Shown here: piece after piece, positions 14,812 to 23,215 of the stretch
Layout: each line of letters begins with the position of its first letter
How positions within the stretch are numbered: position 1 is the stretch's first letter
Assembly (NCBI GenBank): GCA_020851735.1
Contig: JADZCD010000045.1
Span: 1-64,000, forward strand
From: Phycisphaeraceae bacterium
Lineage (GTDB): Bacteria > Planctomycetota > Phycisphaerae > Phycisphaerales > Phycisphaeraceae
Reading direction: 5' to 3'
Length of the DNA stretch: 64,000 nucleotides
The notes under the pieces: generated by a model
Databases searched by the model: none
Told to the model about the DNA's origin: nothing
Seen by the model: only the letters and a program-made list of their open reading frames with translations
Position numbers and translations under genes: made by a program

Positions 14812-15930
14812 CTATTTTTTCAGCAGATCAACGAGCCCTGGCCCTAAAAACGCCAGGGCTTTTCGTTGGGGGTTGGACAGGGGAAGGTCGGCAGGGAGGC
14901 GGGAGGGATTCAGCCAGCGGCCGCGACGGGGCAGCGGTTTGCGGCTGTTAACCGCGGAGAACCAGAGGTGGAAGTGGATCTGGCGGTGGGAAGTCTGGTG
15001 TTGGAAGCGGGCAAGGAGCTTGGGTGGGGTGATGCGCAGGCCCAGGAGTCGGGTGGCCCAGGCGGTTAGGGCGATATCGGTCTGGCTGGGGGGAGCTTGC
15101 TCGCAGGTGGGCAATTGCCACATGTTGGACCACAAGCCACGCGGGGGGCGCTGGTGGAAGAGGAATTTGTCGGCGCGTTGCAGGGCGAGGATGTGGTGTT
15201 CGACGCGGCGCGGTTTGGGGCGCGGATTTAGGCGCGGCCAGAGGTTGGTTTTTCCTTTGGCCAGGGCTTGGCAGATGGTTTTAAGGGGGCACTTGGGGCA
15301 AAGGGGTTGGCGGGGCAGGCAGACTAAGGCGCCCAGCTCCATTAAGGCTTGGTTGAAATCGCCGGGCCAGCGGGTGGGCAGGAGAGATTGAGCCAGTTGC
15401 CAGCATTTTTCGCGGCCGGCGGGTTGATCGACGGGGTGATTGATTCCAAAGACACGAGCCAGGACGCGGGCGACGTTGCCGTCGACCAAGGGCTCGCGGC
15501 GGCCAAAGGCGATGGAGGCGACGGCGCCGGCGGTGTAGCGGCCGATGCCGGGCAGGGCCAGCAGGTCGGCGGGGTGGTCGGGAATCCGCCCGGCGTGGTC
15601 GCGGAGGACGGCGCGCGCGGCGGCGAACAGGTGGCGGGCGCGGCGGTAGTAGCCTAAGCCCTGCCAGAGGGAAAGGACTTGCTGTTCGTCGGCCCCGGCG
15701 AGGTCGGCTAAGGTCGGGAAGGCGGCCAGGAAGCGATTGAAATAGGGGATGACGGTGGCGACCTGGGTCTGCTGGAGCATGGCTTCGCTGACCAGGACGC
15801 GGTAGGGGTCGCCTAAGGTTTTAAGGGGTGCCCGCCATGGAAGCTGGCGGTGATGGCGGCGATACCAGCGCAAAAGGCGAGCGCGGAAGGTTGCCCGCAG
15901 GCGAGGATCGGGGAGCTTGGAGGAAGGCAT
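14812..15930 (-). CDS. mutY: A/G-specific adenine glycosylase
   Basis: Removes adenine mispaired with 8-oxoguanine. Catalytic Glu is in VSEAMLQQTQV, the helix-hairpin-helix in LPGIGRYTAGAVASIAFG and the catalytic Asp in PLVDGNVARV. The 4Fe-4S cluster motif C-x6-C-x2-C-x5-C is complete (CLPRQPLCPKCPLKTIC). A Nudix-like C-terminal domain for 8-oxoG recognition follows. The start MPSSKLPDPRL at 15930 is chosen; an upstream ATG at 16011 would add 27 residues encoded by an inverted-repeat element. 372 residues. Confidence 0.93.
   Translation of the reverse strand: MPSSKLPDPRLRATFRARLLRWYRRHHRQLPWRAPLKTLGDPYRVLVSEAMLQQTQVATVIPYFNRFLAAFPTLADLAGADEQQVLSLWQGLGYYRRARHLFAAARAVLRDHAGRIPDHPADLLALPGIGRYTAGAVASIAFGRREPLVDGNVARVLARVFGINHPVDQPAGREKCWQLAQSLLPTRWPGDFNQALMELGALVCLPRQPLCPKCPLKTICQALAKGKTNLWPRLNPRPKPRRVEHHILALQRADKFLFHQRPPRGLWSNMWQLPTCEQAPPSQTDIALTAWATRLLGLRITPPKLLARFQHQTSHRQIHFHLWFSAVNSRKPLPRRGRWLNPSRLPADLPLSNPQRKALAFLGPGLVDLLKK
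14834..14863 (+). terminator. Intrinsic terminator of the CBS pair, inside mutY
   Basis: AGCCCTGGC (14834-14842) pairs perfectly with GCCAGGGCT (14852-14860) around a 9-nt loop, followed by TTT. It sits 37 bp after the CBS stop codon, within the coding sequence for the MutY C-terminus on the other strand. Confidence 0.7.
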
Positions 15931-15967
15931 ATATCCCACCCAGCTTAGAAGCCGCTGACAAAATACG

Positions 15968-16084
15968 CTTAACCGCCATGACGCCAAGGACGCCAAGTTC
16001 TGGAAAGTCATGAATCAACGTTTTATTTGCCGCCAATATTTCTCCCGGCTGATTTCTTGGCGTTCTTGGCGACTTGGCGGTTCG
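15968..16084. repeat. Inverted-repeat intergenic element 2 (CGCCAAG arms)
   Basis: Left arm 15968-15997 (AACCGCCATGACGCCAAGG...) and right arm 16056-16084 are inverse copies built from repeated CGCCAAG/CTTGGCG units. They lie between the divergent mutY and rpsR genes. Confidence 0.7.
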
Positions 16085-16165
16085 TTTTGTTGGGGGTTCT
16101 TAGTTTAAGGCAATTTAAGAAGTTAGGGCGAAAGGGGAGGCGGATGAAGGGGATAGGAAGGCTGG

Positions 16166-16195
16166 TTGGCGATTGGGAAAGGACTGGGTTATACT
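16166..16195 (+). promoter_or_regulatory. Promoter of rpsR
   Basis: TTGGCG (16166-16171), an 18-bp spacer and TATACT (16190-16195) predict transcription from about 16202 and an 80-nt leader. Confidence 0.45.
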
Positions 16196-16218
16196 CTGGG
16201 ACTCAAATTTAACCGTCG

Positions 16219-16253
16219 CCCCCCCCGGAAGTTAATCCGGCGAAGAAGGGGGG
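16219..16253 (+). promoter_or_regulatory. Hairpin in the rpsR leader
   Basis: CCCCCC (16219-16224) can pair with GGGGGG (16248-16253), enclosing CCGG-AAGTTAAT-CCGG and a 7-nt 3'-side bulge. It lies in the untranslated leader, where ribosomal protein genes often carry autoregulatory RNA. Function is only a possibility. Confidence 0.4.
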
Positions 16254-16281
16254 CTGCTAAACCAAGACGGAGCAAAGTGCT

Positions 16282-16521
16282 ATGGCAGAGTTCACTCGAT
16301 TCAGCGGACCGCGAGCCAAACTGGCGGTGACCAGCAGTACGGGCATCACCTATGTCGACTATAAGAATGTCGACGGGCTGCGGCGGCTGCTGACCCCTAA
16401 TGGCAAGATTCTGGGCCGAAAGCGCACGGGATTCAGCGCGGCTGAGCAACGCATGGCGGCTAGGGCGATCCGCAGGGCACGCTTCATGGCCCTGTTGCCT
16501 TACACGTCCATGACGGTGTAA
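16282..16521 (+). CDS. rpsR: 30S ribosomal protein S18
   Basis: Small-subunit protein that pairs with S6 on the platform. The core DYKNVDGLRRLLTPNGKI, LGRKRTGFSAAEQR and RAIRRARFMALLPYT match the family; 79 residues is usual. GGAG lies upstream of the ATG at a normal distance. The usual neighbours rpsF, ssb and rplI are absent, so this is a stand-alone copy. The N-terminal Cys residues of zinc-type S18 are missing. Confidence 0.95.
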   Translation: MAEFTRFSGPRAKLAVTSSTGITYVDYKNVDGLRRLLTPNGKILGRKRTGFSAAEQRMAARAIRRARFMALLPYTSMTV

Positions 16522-16553
16522 GAGTCAGAATTAATGATGAATGTCCAATGGCG

Positions 16554-16585
16554 CCTGTCGAATGAAGGAGGATTCATTCGGCAGG
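16554..16585 (+). terminator. Terminator hairpin after rpsR
   Basis: A 13-bp stem with one G-U pair (16554-16566 with 16573-16585) and loop GGAGGA lies 32 bp after the rpsR stop. The following GGTTCATTGTTTATTT is T-rich but not a pure T-run. Confidence 0.6.
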
Positions 16586-16701
16586 GGTTCATTGTTTATT
16601 TAACTAAGAGTTAAACACGACGTCGCCTGCGGCCCACTTCGCGCCGGCGGGCGGGGATTTGTACGCGGGGGTTCGCGGGGGATTTATTGGAGTAGCTGTA
16701 C

Positions 16702-16720
16702 CCCCCGGCGGAGCCGGGGG
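16702..16720. repeat. GC palindrome CCCCCGGC-GGA-GCCGGGGG
   Basis: Same stem and flanks (TAC before, CTGA after) as 13634-13652; only the loop differs. It lies 50 bp before uvrA. Confidence 0.7.
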
Positions 16721-16732
16721 CTGAAAGTGGGA

Positions 16733-16763
16733 TTGCCGCCCGGGGAAGCTGGGCGGCTACAAT
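16733..16763 (+). promoter_or_regulatory. Probable uvrA promoter
   Basis: TACAAT at 16758-16763 with a loosely spaced TTGCCG (16733-16738, 19-bp spacer). The -10 ends only 9 bp before the uvrA ATG, so the transcript may be nearly leaderless. Confidence 0.4.
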
Positions 16764-16772
16764 GACGCGATT

Positions 16773-19751
16773 ATGTCGCTTAATTCGATATCCATTCGCG
16801 GCGCGCGGGAGCACAACCTTCAGGGGATCGACGTCAACATTCCGCGCGATCGGCTGGTGGTGATCACGGGGCTGTCGGGCAGCGGCAAGAGCAGTCTGGC
16901 GTTTGACACGTTGTATGCCGAGGGGCAGCGCAAATACGTGGAGAGTTTGTCGGCGTACGCGCGGCAATTCTTAGATCAACTGCAGAAGCCCAACATCGAG
17001 TCGATTGAAGGTCTGCCGCCGACGATCGCGATCGAGCAGCGGTCGGCTTCGCATAATCCGCGTTCGACGGTGGCCACGACGACGGAGATTTACGATTACC
17101 TGCGCTTGCTGTTTGCCCGGGTGGGCAGGCCACACTGCTGGCACACGGATGAGAAGGGCAAGGCGTGCGGGCGGGAGATTGTCGGGCAGTCGGCGACGCA
17201 GATTATTGACCGGGTGGCGGCGTCGGCGGCGGGGACGAAGCTGATGGTGCTAAGCCCGCTGGTGCGCGGGAAGAAGGGGCATCACAAGGAAATTTTCGAG
17301 GCGATGGTGCGGCAGGGGTTTGTGCGGGCGCGGCTGGATGGGCAGATTCTGGACTTGCGCGAACTGAAGGGCCAATCGCCGCTGAAGACGCAGACGCAGC
17401 GTTTTCAGGCTCATGATATTGAGGCGGTGGTGGATCGACTGGTGGTGCCGGCGGTGGCATCGGGGAAAGCCAAGGCGGGCGAAGAGGACAGCTACCAGGC
17501 GTTCAAGGGGCGGTTGGCTGAGTCGATTGAGCTGGCGCTTAAGTTGGCGGAAGGATTAGTGGTCATCAGCCGGCAGGAGGGGGAAGCGTGGGTGGATCAG
17601 GTTTTCAGTGAGAAGTTCGCCTGCCCGGTGCACCCGGAATGCAGCTTGGAGGAGTTGGAGCCGCGGCTTTTTTCGTTTAACAGTCCGCACGGAGCCTGCC
17701 CGGCCTGCGGGGGGTTGGGGACGATTCTGGAATTCGACGAGGAGTTGATCGTACCCGACCCCAGGGCCACGCTGGCTGAGGGGGCGATCGAACCTTGGCG
17801 GACCAACGGCCGGCAGATGAATATTTACTACAACCGGCTGATGCGGAAGTTCGGAAAGGTTTTCGGGGTGGACCTGGACACGCCGTTCGACAAGCTGGCG
17901 AAGAAGGAACGGCGGCTGCTGATGTACGGCAGCTCCGGGGGAGAAGAGGGGGGGTATCGCGCGCACTTTGAAGGGGTGATACCCAACTTGCAGCGGCGGT
18001 GGCAGAACACGGACAGCGAGTTCGTCAAGGAAAGGCTGCATCAGTATCAATCTGAGGCAGCGTGCGAGACCTGCGGCGGGGCGCGGTTGCGCAAGGAAGC
18101 GATGTATGTGTTTATCGAGGCGGAGGGTCTGGGGGAAGCGCTGGCGGGCAAGAGTGGTACGGCGGCCAACGCGCGGGTGAACATTCGTGACGTGACGGCG
18201 ATGACTATTGAGCAGGCGATCGGGTTTTTTGAGCGGATCAAGCTGACCAGCGAGCAGCGGCAGATTGCCGCGCCGATTATTAAGGAGCTGCGCTCGCGGT
18301 TGGGGTTTATGATCAGCGTGGGGTTGAATTACCTGACGCTTAACCGCACGACCGGATCGCTTTCGGGCGGGGAAAGCCAGCGGATTCGCCTGGCGACGCA
18401 GGTGGGCAGCGGACTGGTGGGCTGCTGCTATGTGCTCGATGAGCCGACGATCGGACTGCACCAGAGGGATAATCAGAGACTGATCAGCACGCTGCGGCAC
18501 TTGACGGACATCGGCAACACGGTGGTGGTCGTCGAGCATGATGAGGACACGATTCGGGCGGCGGATTATGTGATCGACATGGGCCCGGGGCCGGGGCGGC
18601 ACGGCGGGCAGATCGTGGCGGAGGGGACGCTCGAAGAGGTGCTGCGGCATCCGGATTCGCTGACGGCCAAGTATCTGCGGGCGGAGATGGAGATCGCCAC
18701 GCCGGCGCAGCGGCGGAAGCTGGACCATAAGAACCAGGTGATGGTGGTGGGGGCGCGGGAAAATAATCTCAAGTCGATCAGTGCCGCGTTCCCGCTGGGG
18801 GGGATTGTGTGCGTGACGGGGGTTTCGGGGTCGGGCAAGAGCACGCTGGTGAATCAGATTCTGCTGCGGGCGGCCCGGCGGGAATTGACCGGCGCGCGCG
18901 AAAAGCCCGGCGCGCATGAGCGGGTGACGGGGCTTAAGGGGATCGACAGGGTGATCGAGGTGGATCAATCGCCGATCGGGCGCACGCCGCGGAGCAATCC
19001 AGCGACATATACGGGGGCGTTTGACTTGATCCGGGCGCTGTTCACGCAGACCAAGGAAGCGAAGATCCGCGGATATAAGCCGGGGCGGTTCTCGTTTAAC
19101 GTCAAGGGCGGGCGGTGCGAGGCGTGCCAGGGGCAGGGCACGAAGAAGATCGAAATGCACTTCTTGCCGGACGTGTTTGTGACCTGCGAGGAGTGCCGGG
19201 GCACGCGGTATAACCGGCAGACGCTGGAGGTTCATTACAAGGGCAAGTCGATCGCGGACGTGCTGGACATGACGGTGGAGGAGGCGTTGGGGTTCTTTGA
19301 GAATTTTCCGCGCATTGCCACGCTGCTGGCGGCGCTTAACGACGTGGGCTTAAGTTACGTGCAGTTGGGCCAAAGCTCCACGACGCTGTCGGGCGGGGAA
19401 GCGCAGCGGGTGAAACTGGCGACGGAACTGGGCAAACGCCCGACGGGTCACACGCTTTATGTGCTTGATGAGCCGACGACGGGCTTGCACTTTGCGGACA
19501 TTGACAAGCTCTTAAGCGTGCTGGGCAGGTTGGCGGACCAGGGCAACACGATTGTGGTGATCGAACACAACATGGATGTGATTAAGTGCGCGGACTGGAT
19601 CATCGACCTGGGCCCCGAGGGCGGGGACCGCGGAGGAGAAGTGGTGTTTACCGGCACGCCGGAGGAGATTGTGGAGCATAAGCGGTCGTATACGGGGGAG
19701 TTTTTGCGCACGCATATGCGGGTGGGGGGGGCGGTGGGGGCTGGGGTTTAG
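16773..19751 (+). CDS. uvrA: Excinuclease ABC subunit A
   Basis: DNA-damage sensor of nucleotide excision repair; loads UvrB. Two ABC modules are present: Walker A GLSGSGKSS and GVSGSGKST, signatures LSGGESQRIRLA and LSGGEAQRVKLA, Walker B DEPTIGLHQRDN and DEPTTGLHFADI. Zinc modules are visible at CPVHPEC with CPACGG, at CETCGG, and at CEACQGQG with CEECRG. 992 residues, slightly longer than the 940 of E. coli. The start MSLNSISIRGAREHNLQ matches the family N-terminus. Monocistronic; a long antisense frame inside is a by-product of GC bias. Confidence 0.97.
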   Translation: MSLNSISIRGAREHNLQGIDVNIPRDRLVVITGLSGSGKSSLAFDTLYAEGQRKYVESLSAYARQFLDQLQKPNIESIEGLPPTIAIEQRSASHNPRSTVATTTEIYDYLRLLFARVGRPHCWHTDEKGKACGREIVGQSATQIIDRVAASAAGTKLMVLSPLVRGKKGHHKEIFEAMVRQGFVRARLDGQILDLRELKGQSPLKTQTQRFQAHDIEAVVDRLVVPAVASGKAKAGEEDSYQAFKGRLAESIELALKLAEGLVVISRQEGEAWVDQVFSEKFACPVHPECSLEELEPRLFSFNSPHGACPACGGLGTILEFDEELIVPDPRATLAEGAIEPWRTNGRQMNIYYNRLMRKFGKVFGVDLDTPFDKLAKKERRLLMYGSSGGEEGGYRAHFEGVIPNLQRRWQNTDSEFVKERLHQYQSEAACETCGGARLRKEAMYVFIEAEGLGEALAGKSGTAANARVNIRDVTAMTIEQAIGFFERIKLTSEQRQIAAPIIKELRSRLGFMISVGLNYLTLNRTTGSLSGGESQRIRLATQVGSGLVGCCYVLDEPTIGLHQRDNQRLISTLRHLTDIGNTVVVVEHDEDTIRAADYVIDMGPGPGRHGGQIVAEGTLEEVLRHPDSLTAKYLRAEMEIATPAQRRKLDHKNQVMVVGARENNLKSISAAFPLGGIVCVTGVSGSGKSTLVNQILLRAARRELTGAREKPGAHERVTGLKGIDRVIEVDQSPIGRTPRSNPATYTGAFDLIRALFTQTKEAKIRGYKPGRFSFNVKGGRCEACQGQGTKKIEMHFLPDVFVTCEECRGTRYNRQTLEVHYKGKSIADVLDMTVEEALGFFENFPRIATLLAALNDVGLSYVQLGQSSTTLSGGEAQRVKLATELGKRPTGHTLYVLDEPTTGLHFADIDKLLSVLGRLADQGNTIVVIEHNMDVIKCADWIIDLGPEGGDRGGEVVFTGTPEEIVEHKRSYTGEFLRTHMRVGGAVGAGV

Positions 19752-19768
19752 GGTAGGGGGTACAGAAG

Positions 19769-20341
19769 CTACTGGGAAGATGATGTTGTGGACCGTTCGA
19801 CCGCCCTCTGGAATCGCTTGGGCCAGTAGCCGGATTCGATTTCGGCGACAAGGACGTTCATGGGTATAGGGCTGGCGATGCAGCCGAACAGGGTGTTGAT
19901 GGATGTTTCTACGCTGCGCCAGTTGTTCACTTGGGACGTAAAGGCAGGGGGATCGACTTCGTAAAGTCCGCAAAGGGCATAGAGTTGGCCCGGCGGGTTG
20001 GCTTGGGAGAGCAGGAGCTTGAATTGTTCCGGGGCGTTTTGGTCGTTTAACAGGACGCGATAGGCCTGGACTTCGGGGGGCGTGGCGGCGGCAAAGCCGA
20101 CGTGGGTGTCGCAGAACATCTGGGTGTCACGCAGGATGGCAAATGCTTGGGCTGAGCTTATGGGCGCAGGCAAGGCAGGTATCGGAGGGCCGGATTGTTG
20201 ATGGGCTGATATGGTCGGATCCACTTTGTCGTGACAGCCAAACAGAGTCAGGCTCGACAAAAAGAGGATTGTCAGCAAGGCACGTGGGTTGAAATGATGG
20301 CAGTCCATCGGTCTTAAAGGCATACGTCGACTCCAAAACAT
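19769..20341 (-). CDS. Hypothetical lipoprotein
   Basis: Not assigned to a family. A hydrophobic stretch (LLTILFLSSLTLFGC) ends in a lipobox-like Cys, suggesting a lipid-anchored exported protein. About 150 residues follow, with Cys at FCDTHVG, ALCGLY and FGCIAS that could form disulfides. A methionine 11 residues in (MDCHHF, start 20308) would give a more ordinary signal peptide. The 3' end converges on uvrA with a 17-bp gap. GC content is slightly lower than in neighbours. Confidence 0.7.
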   Translation of the reverse strand: MFWSRRMPLRPMDCHHFNPRALLTILFLSSLTLFGCHDKVDPTISAHQQSGPPIPALPAPISSAQAFAILRDTQMFCDTHVGFAAATPPEVQAYRVLLNDQNAPEQFKLLLSQANPPGQLYALCGLYEVDPPAFTSQVNNWRSVETSINTLFGCIASPIPMNVLVAEIESGYWPKRFQRAVERSTTSSSQ

Positions 20342-20443
20342 AAGAGTGTTCGTGGATTGTGCGTTGCAGTGGCCCTCATTTAGACGCAGGGATATCGATC
20401 TGGTTCGCGATAGGGGCCAAGGAAGTGATTTCGTAGGAACAAA

Positions 20444-22684
20444 CTATTCCCGCTTGTCCTTTGGTCGTGGGCCGACGTCGGAGATGTCGATGGGCACAAA
20501 GCCTAAGGGGAGGGCGGGGGAATTGGGGGCGAGGGTGAAGTCGCGGGCGTTCAGGTCGCGGAAGAGGGGGTTGGCGACGAGGGAGTGGGTGTCCTGGCTG
20601 AGGGCTTGCCAGGCCTGGAAGTCGAGCTTGTTTTTGGCGTCGACGAAGGAGAGGGGGTTGGCGGCGGTGTCCCAGAGGAGGTTGAGGTCGGCGATGTGAT
20701 TGCGCAGGGCAAGTTCGTTGCGATAGCCGGCGGTGAAGATGGGTTGGCCGGCGGTGACGAGGATATTGCGTTCTAAGGTGAAGCCCAGGTGGTTGTCCGC
20801 CCGGGAGTGGGCGATGACGGCGTGGCCGCCGAAGGCGAAGATGTTGTTGCGGACGATGTTCTCACGCCCGTAGTGCTGGTGGAAGATCTCGCCGTTGGTG
20901 TCGTAGCAGATGTTGTTTTCAATGAGGATGTGGCTGGAGCCTTCGTCGGGGTAGATGCACCACCCGCCGTAGTTGAGTTTGGTTACGTCGTGAATGAGGT
21001 TGCCGCGGATGACGGTGCCGGGCTGGACGCCGAGGGTGTAGATGCCGCCCATGTCCGAAAGCATGCCCTGGCCGATCTGGTGGAGGTGGTTTTTCTCGAT
21101 GCGGTTGTCACGGGCGACGGATTCGGCGTAACCCCAGACCCAGCCGACGGAGATGGCGGTGTAGTAGAGGTCGTGAATGTGGTTGTGGGAGATGGTGTTG
21201 CCGAAGGTGTGCATGGCCAGGATGCCGACGGCGCTGTGGAAGATGCGCCCGGCCTGGGTGATTTCGTTGTCGGTGATGCGGTTGTCACCGGTGCGATAGA
21301 CGCGCGGGCCGGCGGCGTCGGACCCGGTGATTTTGATGCCGCCGGCGCCCAGATCGCGAAGGGTGCAGCCGACGACGCGGTTGTTGATGCAGCCGTCGGC
21401 GAGCTCGATGGCGTACCAGCCGGTGTTGCGCACGGTGCAGTCTTCGAAAGTGCAACGGCGGGCGCCCTCCAAATAGATCACGCCGGGAACGTCGCAGGCG
21501 GCCTGGGAGGCGGCGGCGTCATGGCCACGCATGAACCAGGCGTAGGGGGAGGGGCGTTGGGGGGGTGAGCTGGTGTTTTCGGTGGTTTCCTTCCGGGGGG
21601 GGTCATGCTGGGGGTGGCGCCAGTCGGTGTGGGCGAAGGTGAGGTTGCGGAAGGTCAGGCCTTCGACCCATTGGTTGGTTTCGGGGTTACCGCGGAGTTG
21701 GAGCAGTTGGAGGGTGCGGGGGACGGTGACCTGGGTTTTTTCGGGCAGTTCGCCGGGGAGGGGGATGTAGTAGAGCTTGGCGGCGGATTGATCCAAGTAC
21801 CACTGGCCGGGCTGATTGAACTCTTCAAAGACGTTGTTGAGGTAGTAGCGGGCGTAGGTTTTGCCCTGGTCGTCGACGAGCGGGCCGCGGCTGGTGCGCC
21901 CGAGTTTGACCAGGCGCGTTTGCGGGTCGTAGGAGACGACGGGGAAGCGTTCTTCGATCCACCAGTGCAGGACGACGACTTCGACGTCGGTGAGGTTGTG
22001 GAGTCGGCCGAACATGCCCGGACGGGCGATGAAGGAGTCCTGTTGACGCGGGCCGGTGCCCCACTGGGCGGACATCGGCAGGCCCGGAACGCTCTGCATG
22101 GTAAAGAGGCCTTCCTTGGGGGCGCGGGGGGGGTTGCGGCGCTGGCCGTCAACGAAAAGCTGGCGGAAGGCGGCGGCGTCGGGGGGGAGGTTGAGGGTTT
22201 TGGTGCTCACCGCCCAGACTTTTTGGCCGCGGATGATTTCTTCCTGCCAGCCGGTGACGGGAATACCGCCGTCGATGATGGGGATTTCGTCCTGGTAGGC
22301 GGCGAAGGTGACCGGCCCACTGTCCTGGGGGGTGAAAATGACGGGTTCGGAAACGGGGTCGCGTCCGCCGCGGAGCCAGAAGGTCAGGGGAGCGGGGAGC
22401 TTGCCGCCGGCCTGGGCTTTGAGCTGGCGGATCAGGCGCTGGGCGCCGGGGAGGGAGGCCAAGGGGCCGTCGGTGCGGTCGTGGTTGGGTTCGGGGATAA
22501 GGCCGGACCAGTCGTCGCGGCCGTGGGGGGAGATATAGCGTTCTAGGGCGAGGGGCTGGGAGGCGGCGGGGGGATTGGTCTGCGTGGGCATGGTCTGGGC
22601 CTTGGAAAGCGGGGGGCTAGGAAAAGTCGCCAGGGAAAGGAGGAGGAATCCCGTGGCCAAGAGAACGCCGGGGTTACATCGCAT
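20444..22684 (-). CDS. Secreted right-handed beta-helix protein, possible glycoside hydrolase
   Basis: A 746-residue exported protein. The signal peptide is at the N-terminus (GVLLATGFLLLSLATFPSPP). An N-terminal domain follows with ERYISPHGRDDWSG, DGPLASLPGAQ and FRQLFVDGQRR, then a long parallel beta-helix with N-rich turns (NNRVVGCTL, NRITDNEITQAG, HNHIHDLYY, NNICYDTNG). This layout is shared with pectate-lyase-fold carbohydrate enzymes such as GH141 members; substrate and activity are not shown. ATG 22684 is chosen because GGAG lies 6 nt upstream and the signal peptide starts there; an earlier frame start at 22852 would run through the atpC promoter. Confidence 0.82.
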   Translation of the reverse strand: MRCNPGVLLATGFLLLSLATFPSPPLSKAQTMPTQTNPPAASQPLALERYISPHGRDDWSGLIPEPNHDRTDGPLASLPGAQRLIRQLKAQAGGKLPAPLTFWLRGGRDPVSEPVIFTPQDSGPVTFAAYQDEIPIIDGGIPVTGWQEEIIRGQKVWAVSTKTLNLPPDAAAFRQLFVDGQRRNPPRAPKEGLFTMQSVPGLPMSAQWGTGPRQQDSFIARPGMFGRLHNLTDVEVVVLHWWIEERFPVVSYDPQTRLVKLGRTSRGPLVDDQGKTYARYYLNNVFEEFNQPGQWYLDQSAAKLYYIPLPGELPEKTQVTVPRTLQLLQLRGNPETNQWVEGLTFRNLTFAHTDWRHPQHDPPRKETTENTSSPPQRPSPYAWFMRGHDAAASQAACDVPGVIYLEGARRCTFEDCTVRNTGWYAIELADGCINNRVVGCTLRDLGAGGIKITGSDAAGPRVYRTGDNRITDNEITQAGRIFHSAVGILAMHTFGNTISHNHIHDLYYTAISVGWVWGYAESVARDNRIEKNHLHQIGQGMLSDMGGIYTLGVQPGTVIRGNLIHDVTKLNYGGWCIYPDEGSSHILIENNICYDTNGEIFHQHYGRENIVRNNIFAFGGHAVIAHSRADNHLGFTLERNILVTAGQPIFTAGYRNELALRNHIADLNLLWDTAANPLSFVDAKNKLDFQAWQALSQDTHSLVANPLFRDLNARDFTLAPNSPALPLGFVPIDISDVGPRPKDKRE

Positions 22685-22749
22685 GGGAAAGCTCCGCAAA
22701 TGGACGGCTGGTTCGACGTGGCTGACCCGATGTTGCAGGCGCCCCTTCG

Positions 22750-22777
22750 TTGACAGGCTGGGGCGCTGGCCTACAAT
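22750..22777 (+). promoter_or_regulatory. Promoter of atpC
   Basis: Consensus -35 TTGACA (22750-22755), 16-bp spacer, -10 TACAAT (22772-22777). Predicted start near 22784, 24 nt before the ATG. The best-scoring promoter by eye in the window. Confidence 0.7.
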
Positions 22778-22807
22778 CCCACCAAGCCCTTTGGCGCAGG
22801 AATATCC

Positions 22808-23215
22808 ATGGCCGCGACATTTCATTGCAGCTTGGTCACACCGGAAAAGCAAGTACTTGAGTCGGAGGCGGTGTATGCCTCGGTTCCGACGTGGGATGGT
22901 TTGGTGGGTATTGCGCCGCAGCGGGCGCCGCTATTGGTCAAGCTGGGGCAGGGGGTCTTGCGGCTGGATTTGCCGGAGGGGCCATCGCGGTGGTACTTCC
23001 TGGGCGGGGGATTTGCCCAGATGAAGGACAATCAACTGACGCTTTTGGCTGAAAAGGCGGTGGCGGCGGAGGAGATCGACGTGGCGGCGGTGAAGGCGAG
23101 CCTTAAGACGGTGGAGGACGAGCGGCCCCATACGGAGGCGGAGGTGGCGTTGCGGTGGCAGAAGGTGATGCGTGACCGCACGCTGCTGCGGCTAAGCGAA
23201 GAGGCGGGGGAGTGA
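22808..23215 (+). CDS. atpC: ATP synthase F1 epsilon subunit
   Basis: Rotor subunit of F1Fo ATP synthase. The N-terminal beta-sandwich is clear: FHCSLVTPEKQVLESEAVYA, GLVGIAPQRAPLL, YFLGGGFAQMKDNQLTLLAE. A C-terminal helical segment of about 45 residues follows. 135 residues is normal. The striking point is its isolation: no other atp gene is near, and it has its own consensus promoter. No stop or truncation is seen, so it may be the main epsilon gene split from the operon or a second copy. Confidence 0.92.
   Translation: MAATFHCSLVTPEKQVLESEAVYASVPTWDGLVGIAPQRAPLLVKLGQGVLRLDLPEGPSRWYFLGGGFAQMKDNQLTLLAEKAVAAEEIDVAAVKASLKTVEDERPHTEAEVALRWQKVMRDRTLLRLSEEAGE

Noticed and set aside
17556-19235. 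559-codon open frame antisense to uvrA
   Set aside because: Composition is Arg/Pro/His-rich with no domain, and it lies wholly within a clear uvrA gene; it results from GC-biased codon positions.
20789-22546. Two long plus-strand frames within the beta-helix gene
   Set aside because: Val/Gly/Ala-rich mirror translations of the minus-strand gene, which has a signal peptide and ribosome site.
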